Source: Cytobacillus sp. FSL H8-0458
GTDB lineage: Bacteria > Bacillota > Bacilli > Bacillales > Cytobacillaceae
NCBI RefSeq assembly: GCF_038002165.1
Contig: NZ_JBBOBR010000001.1
Location: 1,054,001 to 1,118,000 of the forward strand
Reading direction: 5' to 3'
DNA: 64,000 bases
The notes under the pieces are model-generated. The model ran no database searches. It was not told the DNA's origin and was given only the letters and a program-made list of their open reading frames with translations. Position numbers and translations under genes: made by a program. Shown in pieces: positions 1 to 7,992 of this stretch (positions within the stretch are counted from its first letter, which is position 1; every line of letters begins with the position of its first letter).

Positions 1-1654
1 TTATCGTATCGGCCACTTTATCCTTCGTTTTCTTAGGAAAAATAAATAGAGATACGCCGAATGCAATGCCGGCACCGGCAATCGTATCGATAACCCTGGC
101 ACTGATAAGGGAGAATGATATTCCGCCAAGTAAAAGGTCATACATAAAAGCGACCAGCATCGTAATAAACATGCTCATTAATGTATAAGAGACTTCAAAT
201 AAATAAAAAGAGAAGAAAACTGCTGCAAAAATGAGCGTGATTTCCAGCACAGAATGGCCGCTGACCACTCTGGCAAGCGTAAATCCAATCACTGCCCCGA
301 TAATCGTTCCAACTGACCGCTGAAAACCTTTCGTATAAATGCGCCCGATTGATTCGGTTCCGAGCAGAACGATAAAGGCTGTCAAAAGAACCCAATAAGG
401 CTGGTCAGGCGAAAGAATCTGTCCAGCAATGATGGATATGATGGCAGCAGTCAATGCCTGAAACGCTTTTTTGGTGGAAGGTTTGAGGCTCTTATCTTCT
501 TCAGGTGATTCATCTTCATCAGGCGTCTCTTCAGATACTTCTATTTCATTGTCTTTTACTTTATGAAGTGCCTGCTGTATAGTAATGCCGCCCTCAATGA
601 CATGGTTTGCAAGGGACTCGATCCGCCTGATCAAGTAAAGCCATCCTGCCGGTTTGTCTTCCCTGTTGAACAAATCTATAATAAGCAGGCGAAGTGCCTG
701 TACAGCAAGCTCTGCTTCACGAAGATTTTGTTCTTCATATTGATGGGCAAGAACTTCAGCGTCACGAAGAGAGCGGGTGACCCAGACCAGGAGGTTTCTC
801 AGCTCTTCTATGTCAAGGGCATTCGCTTTTTTTAAGCTCCTGATGGAGTCAGTCAGGGTTTCAATCAGCATGCCTGTATCAAAGATATATAACCTCAGCT
901 GGGATGGGGTCAGCCCGGGCCATAATTTCTGTACATCATCCTCATTGATATAATCTGAAACGATTACAGCATAATCCCGGAGCTTCAGCACGTTTCTCCG
1001 CAATTCTTCCCGCTGGTGAGCAGTCATACGCTCTTCCTGCATCCCCTCAATTAAGAGATTAAAAGTAAAATTACTTTGGAAATGAAAGGAGCGGATGCTT
1101 CTTTTCAGGTTTTTTGCGGTGTCCTGAAAAAGGATGAAATTGAACAGGAAAGCATACGCGATCCCAATCCAGATGCCGAAGTAAAAGGAGGGAAGCTGGC
1201 TGCCTGATAATTGCAGAATAGATGAGAAATAAAGTGTCATGAACGCGATCATGCATAGTGAAAAATAGCGGACCCCAAAGCGGGTCAAATAAAAGCTTAA
1301 GAATATTAATACAGCCATTGAAATATCGGTAAAGATAGTGCTTTCTGCCAGCAGTGAACCGATCGATACCCCTGCCATTGCTGAAAACCCCAGCAAGCCA
1401 GTTGTGAGCATTTTACCTTTTTTAGAATCATCCATCACAATCATGATGCCAAGCATGCCGGCCATTCCGGAAACGATTGCCGGAGTAAGGGCGAGAGCGG
1501 CATCGGCCCCAGCCAATTGCATAAGAAATAAAGTAGTAAACACCGACGCCATTAAACTTAATGTGGCCCGTCCGGCTTTTTGAAATCGGATAAGTCCGGG
1601 ATCGGATGCCAGCAAGCGTCCAAGCCACCGGTGTTTGATTTGCAGCTGCTTCAT
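1..1654 (-). CDS. FUSC family membrane protein (3' end outside window)
   Basis: Starts at the ATG at 1654 and stays open to the window edge, giving about 551 visible codons; the C-terminus is missing. The protein has two hydrophobic blocks. The N-terminal block (about residues 25-170) has several membrane segments including LMQLAGADAALALTP and GMAGMLGIMIVMDD. A long hydrophilic, helical middle follows, then a second block beginning near AFQALTAAIISIIAGQ and running through FIVLLGTESIGRI and ARVIDTIAGAGIAFGVSL. This duplicated membrane layout around a cytosolic domain is that of the fusaric acid resistance/aromatic acid exporter (FUSC) superfamily. The substrate cannot be told from sequence. 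It is divergent from the YolD gene, about 140 bp apart. Confidence 0.85.
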   Translation of the reverse strand, partial: MKQLQIKHRWLGRLLASDPGLIRFQKAGRATLSLMASVFTTLFLMQLAGADAALALTPAIVSGMAGMLGIMIVMDDSKKGKMLTTGLLGFSAMAGVSIGSLLAESTIFTDISMAVLIFLSFYLTRFGVRYFSLCMIAFMTLYFSSILQLSGSQLPSFYFGIWIGIAYAFLFNFILFQDTAKNLKRSIRSFHFQSNFTFNLLIEGMQEERMTAHQREELRRNVLKLRDYAVIVSDYINEDDVQKLWPGLTPSQLRLYIFDTGMLIETLTDSIRSLKKANALDIEELRNLLVWVTRSLRDAEVLAHQYEEQNLREAELAVQALRLLIIDLFNREDKPAGWLYLIRRIESLANHVIEGGITIQQALHKVKDNEIEVSEETPDEDESPEEDKSLKPSTKKAFQALTAAIISIIAGQILSPDQPYWVLLTAFIVLLGTESIGRIYTKGFQRSVGTIIGAVIGFTLARVVSGHSVLEITLIFAAVFFSFYLFEVSYTLMSMFITMLVAFMYDLLLGGISFSLISARVIDTIAGAGIAFGVSLFIFPKKTKDKVADTI

Positions 1655-1759
1655 TGTTTCACCAATCTTTTTTAGAGAGTTAAAGTGTATTTTACCATTC
1701 GTACTTTTATTATCCAAATGAACCAACTTAAGCTTTTTCTGTTTTTTAGGTTTTAAAAT

Positions 1760-1778
1760 CGAACAAATGTTCTATAAT
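1760..1778 (+). promoter_or_regulatory. LexA (SOS) box overlapping a -10 element
   Basis: CGAACAAATGTTCT at 1760-1773 matches 13 of 14 positions of the Bacillus LexA consensus CGAACRNRYGTTYG. It runs directly into a perfect TATAAT at 1773-1778, so LexA bound here would block the promoter of the YolD gene that starts 20 bp later. Bacillus yolD/yqjX-type genes are known SOS genes. LexA binding here is inferred. Confidence 0.75.
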
Positions 1779-1798
1779 AGAGTATGGAGGGATTTATT

Positions 1799-2137
1799 AT
1801 GCCGCTGAAAGACAGAGGGAATATAAAATGGCAGCCTGCTCACTTCATGCCGGAACACCGGGCGATGCTAAAAAAGTTGGAAAGGGATCAAATGGCGCAA
1901 AACAAGCCGCTCATTGATGAATATGAATTGGAGGAATATGAAAACAAAATTCACTATGCAATGGAATTTGCTTATCTTTTGAAAGTAAAAGTCTGGCGGG
2001 AAGGATTTTTCCTCGAATACAAAGGAAGGGTAAACCGACTGGATGGCATCAGCAGAAAAATTTATCTGCAACTGGAGAGCGGGGATCTTGAGAAAATTAA
2101 CTTTGATGAAATAGCCGGGGCGGAAGTAGAAGAATGA
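1799..2137 (+). CDS. YolD-like family protein
   Basis: 112-residue protein starting MPLKDRGNIKWQPAHFMPEH, the signature opening of the YolD-like family, and ending in an acidic tail. ATG 1799 is preferred over the upstream in-frame ATG at 1784 because GGAGG at 1786-1790 is correctly spaced for 1799 and would lie inside the longer version. In B. subtilis YolD proteins are encoded beside UvrX/YqjW Y-family DNA polymerases and share their SOS control. Here no polymerase gene is adjacent, yet the SOS box is kept. The biochemical role of the family is not established; an accessory role in translesion synthesis is the usual suggestion. Confidence 0.88.
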   Translation: MPLKDRGNIKWQPAHFMPEHRAMLKKLERDQMAQNKPLIDEYELEEYENKIHYAMEFAYLLKVKVWREGFFLEYKGRVNRLDGISRKIYLQLESGDLEKINFDEIAGAEVEE

Positions 2138-2160
2138 ATAATATTTTATAATTGCAGCAG

Positions 2161-2190
2161 ACTCGAGGAACTTACCTCGAGTTTTTATTT
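2161..2190 (+). terminator. Rho-independent terminator after yolD-like gene
   Basis: Perfect 8-bp stem ACTCGAGG/CCTCGAGT with a 6-nt loop followed by a T-rich tract (TTTTATTT). Confidence 0.85.
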
Positions 2191-2322
2191 GGGCCGTGGA
2201 CCGCAAATCTGGAGAAAATACACCCATTTTTTTCAATTTTTAGATATAATAAAGGAAAAGCAGCTGGGAGTGAGTAGAGGTATACTACATCAAACATTTT
2301 TTCGTTCTAAGGGGACTTATCA

Positions 2323-2874
2323 ATGAATGAATTATTAATAGATTTAATTGATGATCTGCAAAAGTCAAACGGTGGCCATATTCTTTACCACTATGATCAA
2401 ATGGATTGCTATATTCAAAATGCGGTCTCATACATAACGGCTGGTATAAGAGGCGGCGGACATGTTTTGCTTGTGGAGAATGACCGGAATTATTTTCTTA
2501 TTGATAAAGAATTAACTAATTTCTTCGGAGAAGAGGAATTAAGCAGAGTTCATTTTATGAATAATTTTGATTTTTATTACTCCAACGGTAATTTTAACCC
2601 TGATACAGTGTTCAATTTTTTTCTTAAACACATTCAGCCTTACTTAGATAGCAGTCCAAAGATATTCACATGGGGTCTGGTTGAGTGGGGAAATGTAAAG
2701 GACTATATTCCTTTAGTGGAACAATATGAAAAGAGTCTCTGCAAAGCCGTTTCTGAGCATGGCATGATTTCCCTCTGTGCTTATGACAACAGAAGTACCC
2801 CTCCGGAATTAAAGGAGAATTTAATGCGCTGCCATGATGTGCTCATAACAGATAGAGAGTATAAATATCTATAA
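2323..2874 (+). CDS. MEDS domain-containing protein
   Basis: 183 residues with an AGGGGA-type ribosome binding site 8 nt before ATG. The segment GGHILYHYDQMDCYIQNAV and the following GIRGGGHVLLVENDRNY match the MEDS (methanogen/methylotroph DcmR sensory) domain, a RecA/KaiC-like fold that in Bacillus is also seen as a stand-alone protein or joined to anti-sigma or kinase domains. The whole protein is the sensory domain with no output domain attached. It is followed 20 bp later by a GNAT gene on the same strand, probably co-transcribed. The ligand is unknown. Confidence 0.75.
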   Translation: MNELLIDLIDDLQKSNGGHILYHYDQMDCYIQNAVSYITAGIRGGGHVLLVENDRNYFLIDKELTNFFGEEELSRVHFMNNFDFYYSNGNFNPDTVFNFFLKHIQPYLDSSPKIFTWGLVEWGNVKDYIPLVEQYEKSLCKAVSEHGMISLCAYDNRSTPPELKENLMRCHDVLITDREYKYL

Positions 2875-2894
2875 AATGATTTTAGGAGAAACCG

Positions 2895-3653
2895 ATGGAA
2901 AAGATCACATTTCATGATATCTATAAACCGGGACACACTGTTCTGGAAAATGACCTATTTATTCACAACCATAATCCTGACATGCTCCTTCAGTATGACA
3001 GCAATTTTATTAACTTTAAAAAAATGCCTTCCGTTGAGGAATTTGAGGAGGCACATCAATATTTAAGAAATTTTCATCAGAAGTATGGCCAAAATCATGT
3101 AAGGTTTTATTTTCCGGATGGCGAGGAGCTCTCTGAAGAGCTTGCGGATTTCTTTCAGAAAGATGAAGATTATACGGTTGGTTTCTTGGAGTTATTTGCG
3201 ATTCTTCCGGCAGATTTTCCTGAAGTTCAGGAAAGGGAAGAAATCGTAGTGGAAAATGTATCGGATAAAACTTGGAATGATTATCTGGAATTCCAGTATG
3301 AGCAGGATTCGGTATATGGGGAAGATTTCGCAGAGAAAAAGAAAGCTCAGCACTTAAGAAATTACAGAGATGAATGCATTCAGCAGCTTATTGCATTTTA
3401 TAAAGGGCAAGCTGCAGGATCTGTTGATGTCATTATCAAGGAACGAACAGCTGAAATTGATGGATTGATGGTCCATGAGGACTTTCAGAAAAAGGGCATC
3501 GGCAGCCGCCTGCAGAAATCGGTGATGGATCAGTTTAAGGATAAAACGATCATTCTTGTGGCGGATGGAGAAGACACTCCAAAAGAGATGTACCGCAGGC
3601 AAAATTACCGGTATATTGGAAAGCAGTTTAACTTACTAAAAGTATACGAATGA
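2895..3653 (+). CDS. GNAT family N-acetyltransferase, two-part
   Basis: 252 residues; GGAG sits 7 nt before the ATG. The C-terminal half (about 115-245) is a GNAT fold: GQAAGSVDVIIKE forms the central strand pair, DGLMVHEDFQKKGIGSRLQ is motif A with the acetyl-CoA loop Q/RxxGxG/A written as QKKGIG, and MYRRQNYRYIGKQ is the terminal motif. The N-terminal ~95 residues look like a degenerate second GNAT-like half rich in acidic and aromatic residues. It lies downstream of the MEDS gene and is closed by a terminator. The substrate is unknown. Confidence 0.8.
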   Translation: MEKITFHDIYKPGHTVLENDLFIHNHNPDMLLQYDSNFINFKKMPSVEEFEEAHQYLRNFHQKYGQNHVRFYFPDGEELSEELADFFQKDEDYTVGFLELFAILPADFPEVQEREEIVVENVSDKTWNDYLEFQYEQDSVYGEDFAEKKKAQHLRNYRDECIQQLIAFYKGQAAGSVDVIIKERTAEIDGLMVHEDFQKKGIGSRLQKSVMDQFKDKTIILVADGEDTPKEMYRRQNYRYIGKQFNLLKVYE

Positions 3654-3658
3654 AGGGA

Positions 3659-3688
3659 AACCTGGTTCTATGTGAGCCAGGTTTTTTG
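3659..3688 (+). terminator. Rho-independent terminator
   Basis: Stem AACCTGG/CCAGGTT with an 11-nt loop, then a run of six T. Ends the MEDS-GNAT unit. Confidence 0.85.
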
Positions 3689-3803
3689 TGTGAATAGAAC
3701 ATTGTTTCATTGGAAGAAGAGTATACAGCATTGATTTCCTGGTGCAAAACGTAAGATATGTCGAAAAAACTCATAAAAAAAAGAATAAAACAACATACCG
3801 AGC

Positions 3804-3824
3804 GTAACAGTGTTATGTTACAAT
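3804..3824 (+). promoter_or_regulatory. Inverted repeat, candidate YhbD/MerR-like operator
   Basis: GTAACA, six bases, TGTTAC (3804-3821) form a perfect dyad that runs into TACAAT (3819-3824), a plausible -10. It sits about 27 bp before the TTG start of a gene encoding a MerR-like DNA-binding protein, so autoregulation is a reasonable inference. No clear -35 was found. Confidence 0.45.
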
Positions 3825-3850
3825 CGTATCATCAGAAAGGAGTCCTGGAA

Positions 3851-4474
3851 TTGAGCGATGAATTAATTTCAAAAAAAGAGGTATTGGATTTAACTGGTAT
3901 TTCTTATGGACAGCTTTACCGGTGGAAAAGGAAGAACCTGATACCTGAGGATTGGTTTGTCCGGAAATCAACTTTTACAGGACAGGAGACTTTTTTTCCA
4001 AAAGAGAAAATTCTCGAGCGGGTTGAAAAAATACAGAAGATGAAGGATAGCCTTTCGCTGGATGAGCTGGCTGATTTATTTTCGCTGAATGCTTCGAATC
4101 TGAAGCTGTCAAAGGATAGTCTGATTGCTAAAGGAATAGTTTCTGAGCCGGTTATGAAAATCTTTCTGGAAACACAGGGGGAGAGTAGCGAGTTCAATTA
4201 TCATGAGATTTTGAAGCTTTATATTCTTTCCAGCCTCCTGGAATCGGGGGATATTCATATCGAGGAAGGGAAAATGCTCCTTCAGCTATTAAATGATCAT
4301 CAAAAGATCCTGCAGCAGCCAAAAGCTGTGATCTGCTTCATTCGAAAACTCGGCATATCCAGCTGCCTGGCTTCAATGAACGGGGAACAGGTCCTTCTCG
4401 AAAGAGGGACAAAATTGGCTGCCGCTATATCGATAGAGCAATGTGCTGAGGAATTAAAATCCAAATTGGCATAG
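3851..4474 (+). CDS. yhbD: YhbD family (DUF4004) MerR-like DNA-binding protein
   Basis: Starts at TTG 3851, seven bases after AAAGGAG; an in-frame upstream extension to 3758 has no ribosome binding site and would read through the dyad at 3804. The N-terminus (LISKKEVLDLTGISYGQLYR followed by WKRKNLIPE) is a MerR-type winged helix with the conserved YGQLYRWKRKNLIP core of YhbD proteins. The C-terminal part is helical and without a known ligand domain. In B. subtilis yhbD lies directly upstream of bactofilin genes yhbE-yhbF, which are needed for flagellar assembly. The same order is kept here with one bactofilin. Confidence 0.8.
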   Translation: MSDELISKKEVLDLTGISYGQLYRWKRKNLIPEDWFVRKSTFTGQETFFPKEKILERVEKIQKMKDSLSLDELADLFSLNASNLKLSKDSLIAKGIVSEPVMKIFLETQGESSEFNYHEILKLYILSSLLESGDIHIEEGKMLLQLLNDHQKILQQPKAVICFIRKLGISSCLASMNGEQVLLERGTKLAAAISIEQCAEELKSKLA

Positions 4475-4485
4475 GAGGAAATGCT

Positions 4486-5205
4486 GTGGAAATGAAAACA
4501 GTGGGGAACTTAATCATTAATGGGGTTGGATCGGTTAATGGAGGAGCTTTTAAAAAAGTTGAAATCAATGGAAAAGGAACGGTGAATAGTGATATAGAAT
4601 GCGAGAGCTTCTATTGCAATGGTACGGGCACGATCCATGGAAACGTAAAAACCGAAAATGGAAAGATCAGCGGTGCAGCCAGGATACACGGAACCGTTAA
4701 AGCTGAATTCTTGAATGTCAATGGTTCTGCCTCCATTTCAGAAGCTGTCCTCAGCCGAAAGCTTGAGGTGGCCGGGAGTTCCTCCATTGGAGGTTCTGTG
4801 AAAAGCGATGAAATGGTTGTGAATGGGGAAGCAAAGATTGCAGGAGACTGTGAAGCGGAGGTTTTCCGGGCGGAAGGGGCTTTTAAGATAGATGGTTTAC
4901 TGAATGCAGAAACGATTGATATTAAACTATTTGGAGAAAGTAAAGCGAAAGAGATTGGCGGAAGAAAGATAAAAGTGGCACAGCATAGAGAAAGCCTATT
5001 TAAATTGATCAAATCGCTCTTTCCCCTCAAGCTCGAGACTGAATTAATTGAAGGTGATGACATCGAACTTGAAGGCACCTCAGCTCTTATCGTCAGAGGC
5101 AAAAATGTTAAAATCGGCAAAAATTGCGAGATTGGACTAGTGGAATACTCCGAAGAATACGAATGTTCACCAGACTCAGAGGTAAAAGAATCCCGGTTAA
5201 TATAG
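4486..5205 (+). CDS. Bactofilin (polymer-forming cytoskeletal family)
   Basis: 239 residues from GTG 4486, seven bases after TAGGAGG and only 11 bp after yhbD, so translationally linked. The whole protein is a series of short beta-rung repeats of the type GNLIINGVGSVNGGAFKKV, GTGTIHGNVKTENGKISGAA, GSSSIGGSVKSDEMVVNG and GEAKIAGDCEAEVFRAEG, the right-handed beta-helix of bactofilins. A C-terminal region with LKLETELIEGDDIELEGT resembles the second half of B. subtilis YhbE/YhbF. Bactofilins polymerise without nucleotides and scaffold envelope or flagellar proteins. B. subtilis has two bactofilins in this locus; here the single long protein may do the work of both (inference). Confidence 0.85.
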   Translation: MEMKTVGNLIINGVGSVNGGAFKKVEINGKGTVNSDIECESFYCNGTGTIHGNVKTENGKISGAARIHGTVKAEFLNVNGSASISEAVLSRKLEVAGSSSIGGSVKSDEMVVNGEAKIAGDCEAEVFRAEGAFKIDGLLNAETIDIKLFGESKAKEIGGRKIKVAQHRESLFKLIKSLFPLKLETELIEGDDIELEGTSALIVRGKNVKIGKNCEIGLVEYSEEYECSPDSEVKESRLI

Positions 5206-5216
5206 AATAATGAATG

Positions 5217-5242
5217 CCTAACCTGATTGGTTAGGTTTTTTT
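5217..5242 (+). terminator. Rho-independent terminator after bactofilin gene
   Basis: Perfect 7-bp stem CCTAACC/GGTTAGG, 5-nt loop, then seven T. Confidence 0.9.
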
Positions 5243-5259
5243 ATTTAAAAAACAAGATA

Positions 5260-5289
5260 TTCATAATCCAAATGGCGCCGGGCACACTA
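5260..5289 (+). promoter_or_regulatory. Candidate sigma-G promoter for the germinant receptor operon
   Basis: TTCATA (5260-5265) and CACACTA (5283-5289), spaced by 17 bp, match 5 of 6 and 6 of 7 positions of the forespore sigma-G consensus TGHATR / CATNNTA. The pair lies about 35 bp before the GTG of the first ger gene, and ger operons are known sigma-G targets. Confidence 0.45.
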
Positions 5290-5323
5290 ACAAACAAGAC
5301 TCGTTTTCCAAAGGAGATTTACT

Positions 5324-6757
5324 GTGTTCCGGAAACATTTCAGTCACCATAAAAAGATAAGCAGGAGTATTCACTCTAATATTCAATACTTAACAGAGCA
5401 GTTTGGCAACAGCTCTGATCTATCAGTCCGAAATATAATACTTTCAAACCATGGGAAAGCAGCCATCATACATATCCAGGGGATCGTTGACGAACAAAGC
5501 TTACATGACAATGTTCTGCAGCCTATTCTCGCCTGCAGTCATGAACAAAAATCTATTCAAAATTGGTCCGGGGAAATAACTCAGATCATTTCAGTATCTA
5601 AAGTAAATACCATTAATGAATGGTCCGAAATAGTGGACGGTCTGCTGAGCGGGGACACGGTTATTTTGATAGAGGGGCATTCAGAGGCGATCCTTGCCGG
5701 AACAAGAAAGATTCAATCAAGAACTATTACAGAACCTACCACACAAACGGTGGTGAAGGGGCCAAAAGATGGATTTACAGAGAATTTAGGTACGAATATT
5801 TCGCTGATTCGTGCCAGAATACAAAATAACCAGTTAAGAATTGAACAGACAAAAGCAGGGAAAGTAACCAAAACCGATATAGGGATCTTATATATGGAAG
5901 GCATAGCAAAAGAAGAAATCGTTAAGGAAGTGAAGGAAAGAATCAGTAAAATCGATATGGACAGTATATTGGACACAAATTATGTGGAAGAAGCTTTAAA
6001 GGACAACAGAAAAACGATCTTTCCTCTCTTCCAGAATTCAGAGAGGCCAGACGTGGTCTCCGCTAACCTTTTAGAAGGCAAAATAGCGATCATTATACAG
6101 GGGACACCATTTGCATTGATTCTCCCGGCTGTTTTTATTCAATTTTTTCACTCTCCTGAGGACTATTATGCCAATTACCTGGTGAGTTCCTTTTTAAGAC
6201 TCATTCGGGTTGGCTCGTTCTTCGTTAACATGTATGCCTCGGCCATTTATTTGGCCCTGATTACGCATCACCATGGCTTAATCCCTACTACTTTAATGGT
6301 GACGCTCATGGCACAAAGAGAACAGGTTCCGTTTCCGGCCATTGTGGAATTACTGGTAATGGAGCTAGCCTTCGAAGTCCTGCGGGAAGCCGGGATTCGA
6401 ATGCCAAGGGCCATTGGTCCGGCTGTTTCCATTGTAGGGGCACTTATTCTCGGGCAGGCTGCAGTCGAAGCAGGCTTTGTTTCAGCGGCAATTGTAATCA
6501 TCGTGGCGACGACAGCTATCTCAAGCTTCACACTGCCTAACCCTAATATTGTGAATACAGCACGCGGAATGCGTTTCATTCTTATTTTTGCCGCTGCTTT
6601 TATTGGATTCTATGGAATTATCCTGTTTTCATTATGCATTATTCTTCACCTTTGCAGCCTTAAATCAGTAGGAGTCCCATATCTCACTCCATTCTCACCG
6701 GTCAGGGTCAGCGGTTTGAAAGACAGTTTAGCCAGGATAGGGACCTCATCAAAGTGA
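5324..6757 (+). CDS. GerA-family germinant receptor A subunit
   Basis: 477 residues from GTG 5324, seven bases after AAGGAG. The N-terminal half is a soluble GerA domain (FGNSSDLSVRNIILSNHGKA onward) with the diagnostic stretch GDTVILIEGHSEAILAGTRK and PKDGFTENLGTNISLIRARI. The C-terminal half has about five membrane segments including FALILPAVFIQFFHSPEDYY and IGPAVSIVGALILGQAAVEA. These spore inner-membrane proteins combine with B and C subunits to sense amino acids or sugars and release cations at germination. The A-C-B gene order here is that of gerK operons of Bacillus, but the germinant cannot be predicted from sequence. Confidence 0.93.
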   Translation: MFRKHFSHHKKISRSIHSNIQYLTEQFGNSSDLSVRNIILSNHGKAAIIHIQGIVDEQSLHDNVLQPILACSHEQKSIQNWSGEITQIISVSKVNTINEWSEIVDGLLSGDTVILIEGHSEAILAGTRKIQSRTITEPTTQTVVKGPKDGFTENLGTNISLIRARIQNNQLRIEQTKAGKVTKTDIGILYMEGIAKEEIVKEVKERISKIDMDSILDTNYVEEALKDNRKTIFPLFQNSERPDVVSANLLEGKIAIIIQGTPFALILPAVFIQFFHSPEDYYANYLVSSFLRLIRVGSFFVNMYASAIYLALITHHHGLIPTTLMVTLMAQREQVPFPAIVELLVMELAFEVLREAGIRMPRAIGPAVSIVGALILGQAAVEAGFVSAAIVIIVATTAISSFTLPNPNIVNTARGMRFILIFAAAFIGFYGIILFSLCIILHLCSLKSVGVPYLTPFSPVRVSGLKDSLARIGTSSK

Positions 6758-6801
6758 GGCTCATTGATCCGGAAGTCAATTAAAAGAGCAGGGATGAACT
6801 T

Positions 6802-7974
6802 ATGAGAAAAGGCATTTCGGTCATGTTGATAATTGGTTTACTAACGGGCTGTTCTAATTACAGAGATTTAAATGAAGTCGGTTTAATAATCGCCATCGGC
6901 ATAGACCTCCCACAGGAAAGGGAATCAGGCTATCGGGTCACGTATCAAGTAATCAATCCGGGTTATTTTTCTCAAAATGGGGGTGGAAACAGCCTTCCAG
7001 TTATCAATTACACAGTCGAAGCAGAAACGTTTATTGAAGCCTACCGGATGGCGTCTTTAATCATTCCAAGAGAGAACAGTGTTACTCATCTTTCTTTGAT
7101 TGTAATAGGAGAAGCTCTTGCAAGAGAGGGGCTGGGGCTAATATTTGATGTGTTTGAAAGAGGTGAATCACGCTCTTCGTTTCCTGTTTTTATCGCAAGG
7201 GACACGACTGCAGAGGAAGTTCTGGGGGTCATCGAGCCGCTCGAATCCAATCCAACGAAAAGCATCATCAGCACCAGCGAGAATAATGAAAAAATGTACG
7301 CCATCTCAGAAATCGTTCCCATTTACCGGGCCATCTCCCTTTTATCAGGTGAAGGACAGAACCTTATGCTTTCAGGCATTCATTTGAACAAACCGCTTAA
7401 ATCTCAGAACCAGACGGATAACCTGCAGGACATCAAGCCTCCGGTGGTAGAGGTAACTGGCTTGGCACTGTTTAAAAAAGATCAATTAGCCGGCTGGTTT
7501 GACGGCAAAATCGCAAGAACAGCCCATTTAATCAACTCAGCCGCTGAATATACATCCTTTCCGCTGCCATGTAACAGTAAAAAAAATATGACCGTCACGA
7601 CAAAAGGAATAAAGTCGACCATTAAGACAGAGTTAAATCAAAAACCGACCCTGACAGTTGACACAGATATTAAGGGCTATATTGCTGAACTGGAATGCTA
7701 TATAAAAATTGATAATGATGAAGAAATTAGAAAGATTGAGAAAAAATTAGAGAAAGAGGCAGAAAGCCAAATAAGGGAAACAATAAAAATGGCGCAGGAA
7801 ATGGAAACTGATGTATTCGGTTTCGGCAGAAAACTATCAGTAAATAATCCGAATTACTGGAAAAAACATAAAAAAGAATGGAATAAGCTATTTAGAAATG
7901 CGGATATTGAAGTAAATGTGAATGCGAAAATCTCGAACGCAGGGCTGCTGACAGATCCATATAAACTACAATAA
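6802..7974 (+). CDS. Ger(x)C family germinant receptor lipoprotein (C subunit)
   Basis: 390 residues with a lipoprotein signal peptide whose lipobox LTGC puts the acylated cysteine at residue 16. The mature start SNYRDLNEVGLIIAIGID is the standard Ger(x)C opening (YRDLNE motif). Domain 3, near residues 250-380, contains the long charged helix KIEKKLEKEAESQIRETIK that packs in GerBC structures. It lies 44 bp after the A subunit and 18 bp before the B subunit, forming one operon. The protein is expected on the outer face of the spore inner membrane. Confidence 0.93.
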   Translation: MRKGISVMLIIGLLTGCSNYRDLNEVGLIIAIGIDLPQERESGYRVTYQVINPGYFSQNGGGNSLPVINYTVEAETFIEAYRMASLIIPRENSVTHLSLIVIGEALAREGLGLIFDVFERGESRSSFPVFIARDTTAEEVLGVIEPLESNPTKSIISTSENNEKMYAISEIVPIYRAISLLSGEGQNLMLSGIHLNKPLKSQNQTDNLQDIKPPVVEVTGLALFKKDQLAGWFDGKIARTAHLINSAAEYTSFPLPCNSKKNMTVTTKGIKSTIKTELNQKPTLTVDTDIKGYIAELECYIKIDNDEEIRKIEKKLEKEAESQIRETIKMAQEMETDVFGFGRKLSVNNPNYWKKHKKEWNKLFRNADIEVNVNAKISNAGLLTDPYKLQ

Positions 7975-7992
7975 TTTTGGATGTGAAGTAAA

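Noticed and set aside
2895-3653. Fully functional double GNAT enzyme
   Set aside because: Only the C-terminal half shows an acetyl-CoA loop; the N-terminal half is too divergent to claim.
3758-3850. 31-residue N-terminal extension of YhbD
   Set aside because: No ribosome binding site, runs through the dyad, and YhbD homologues begin near the TTG at 3851.
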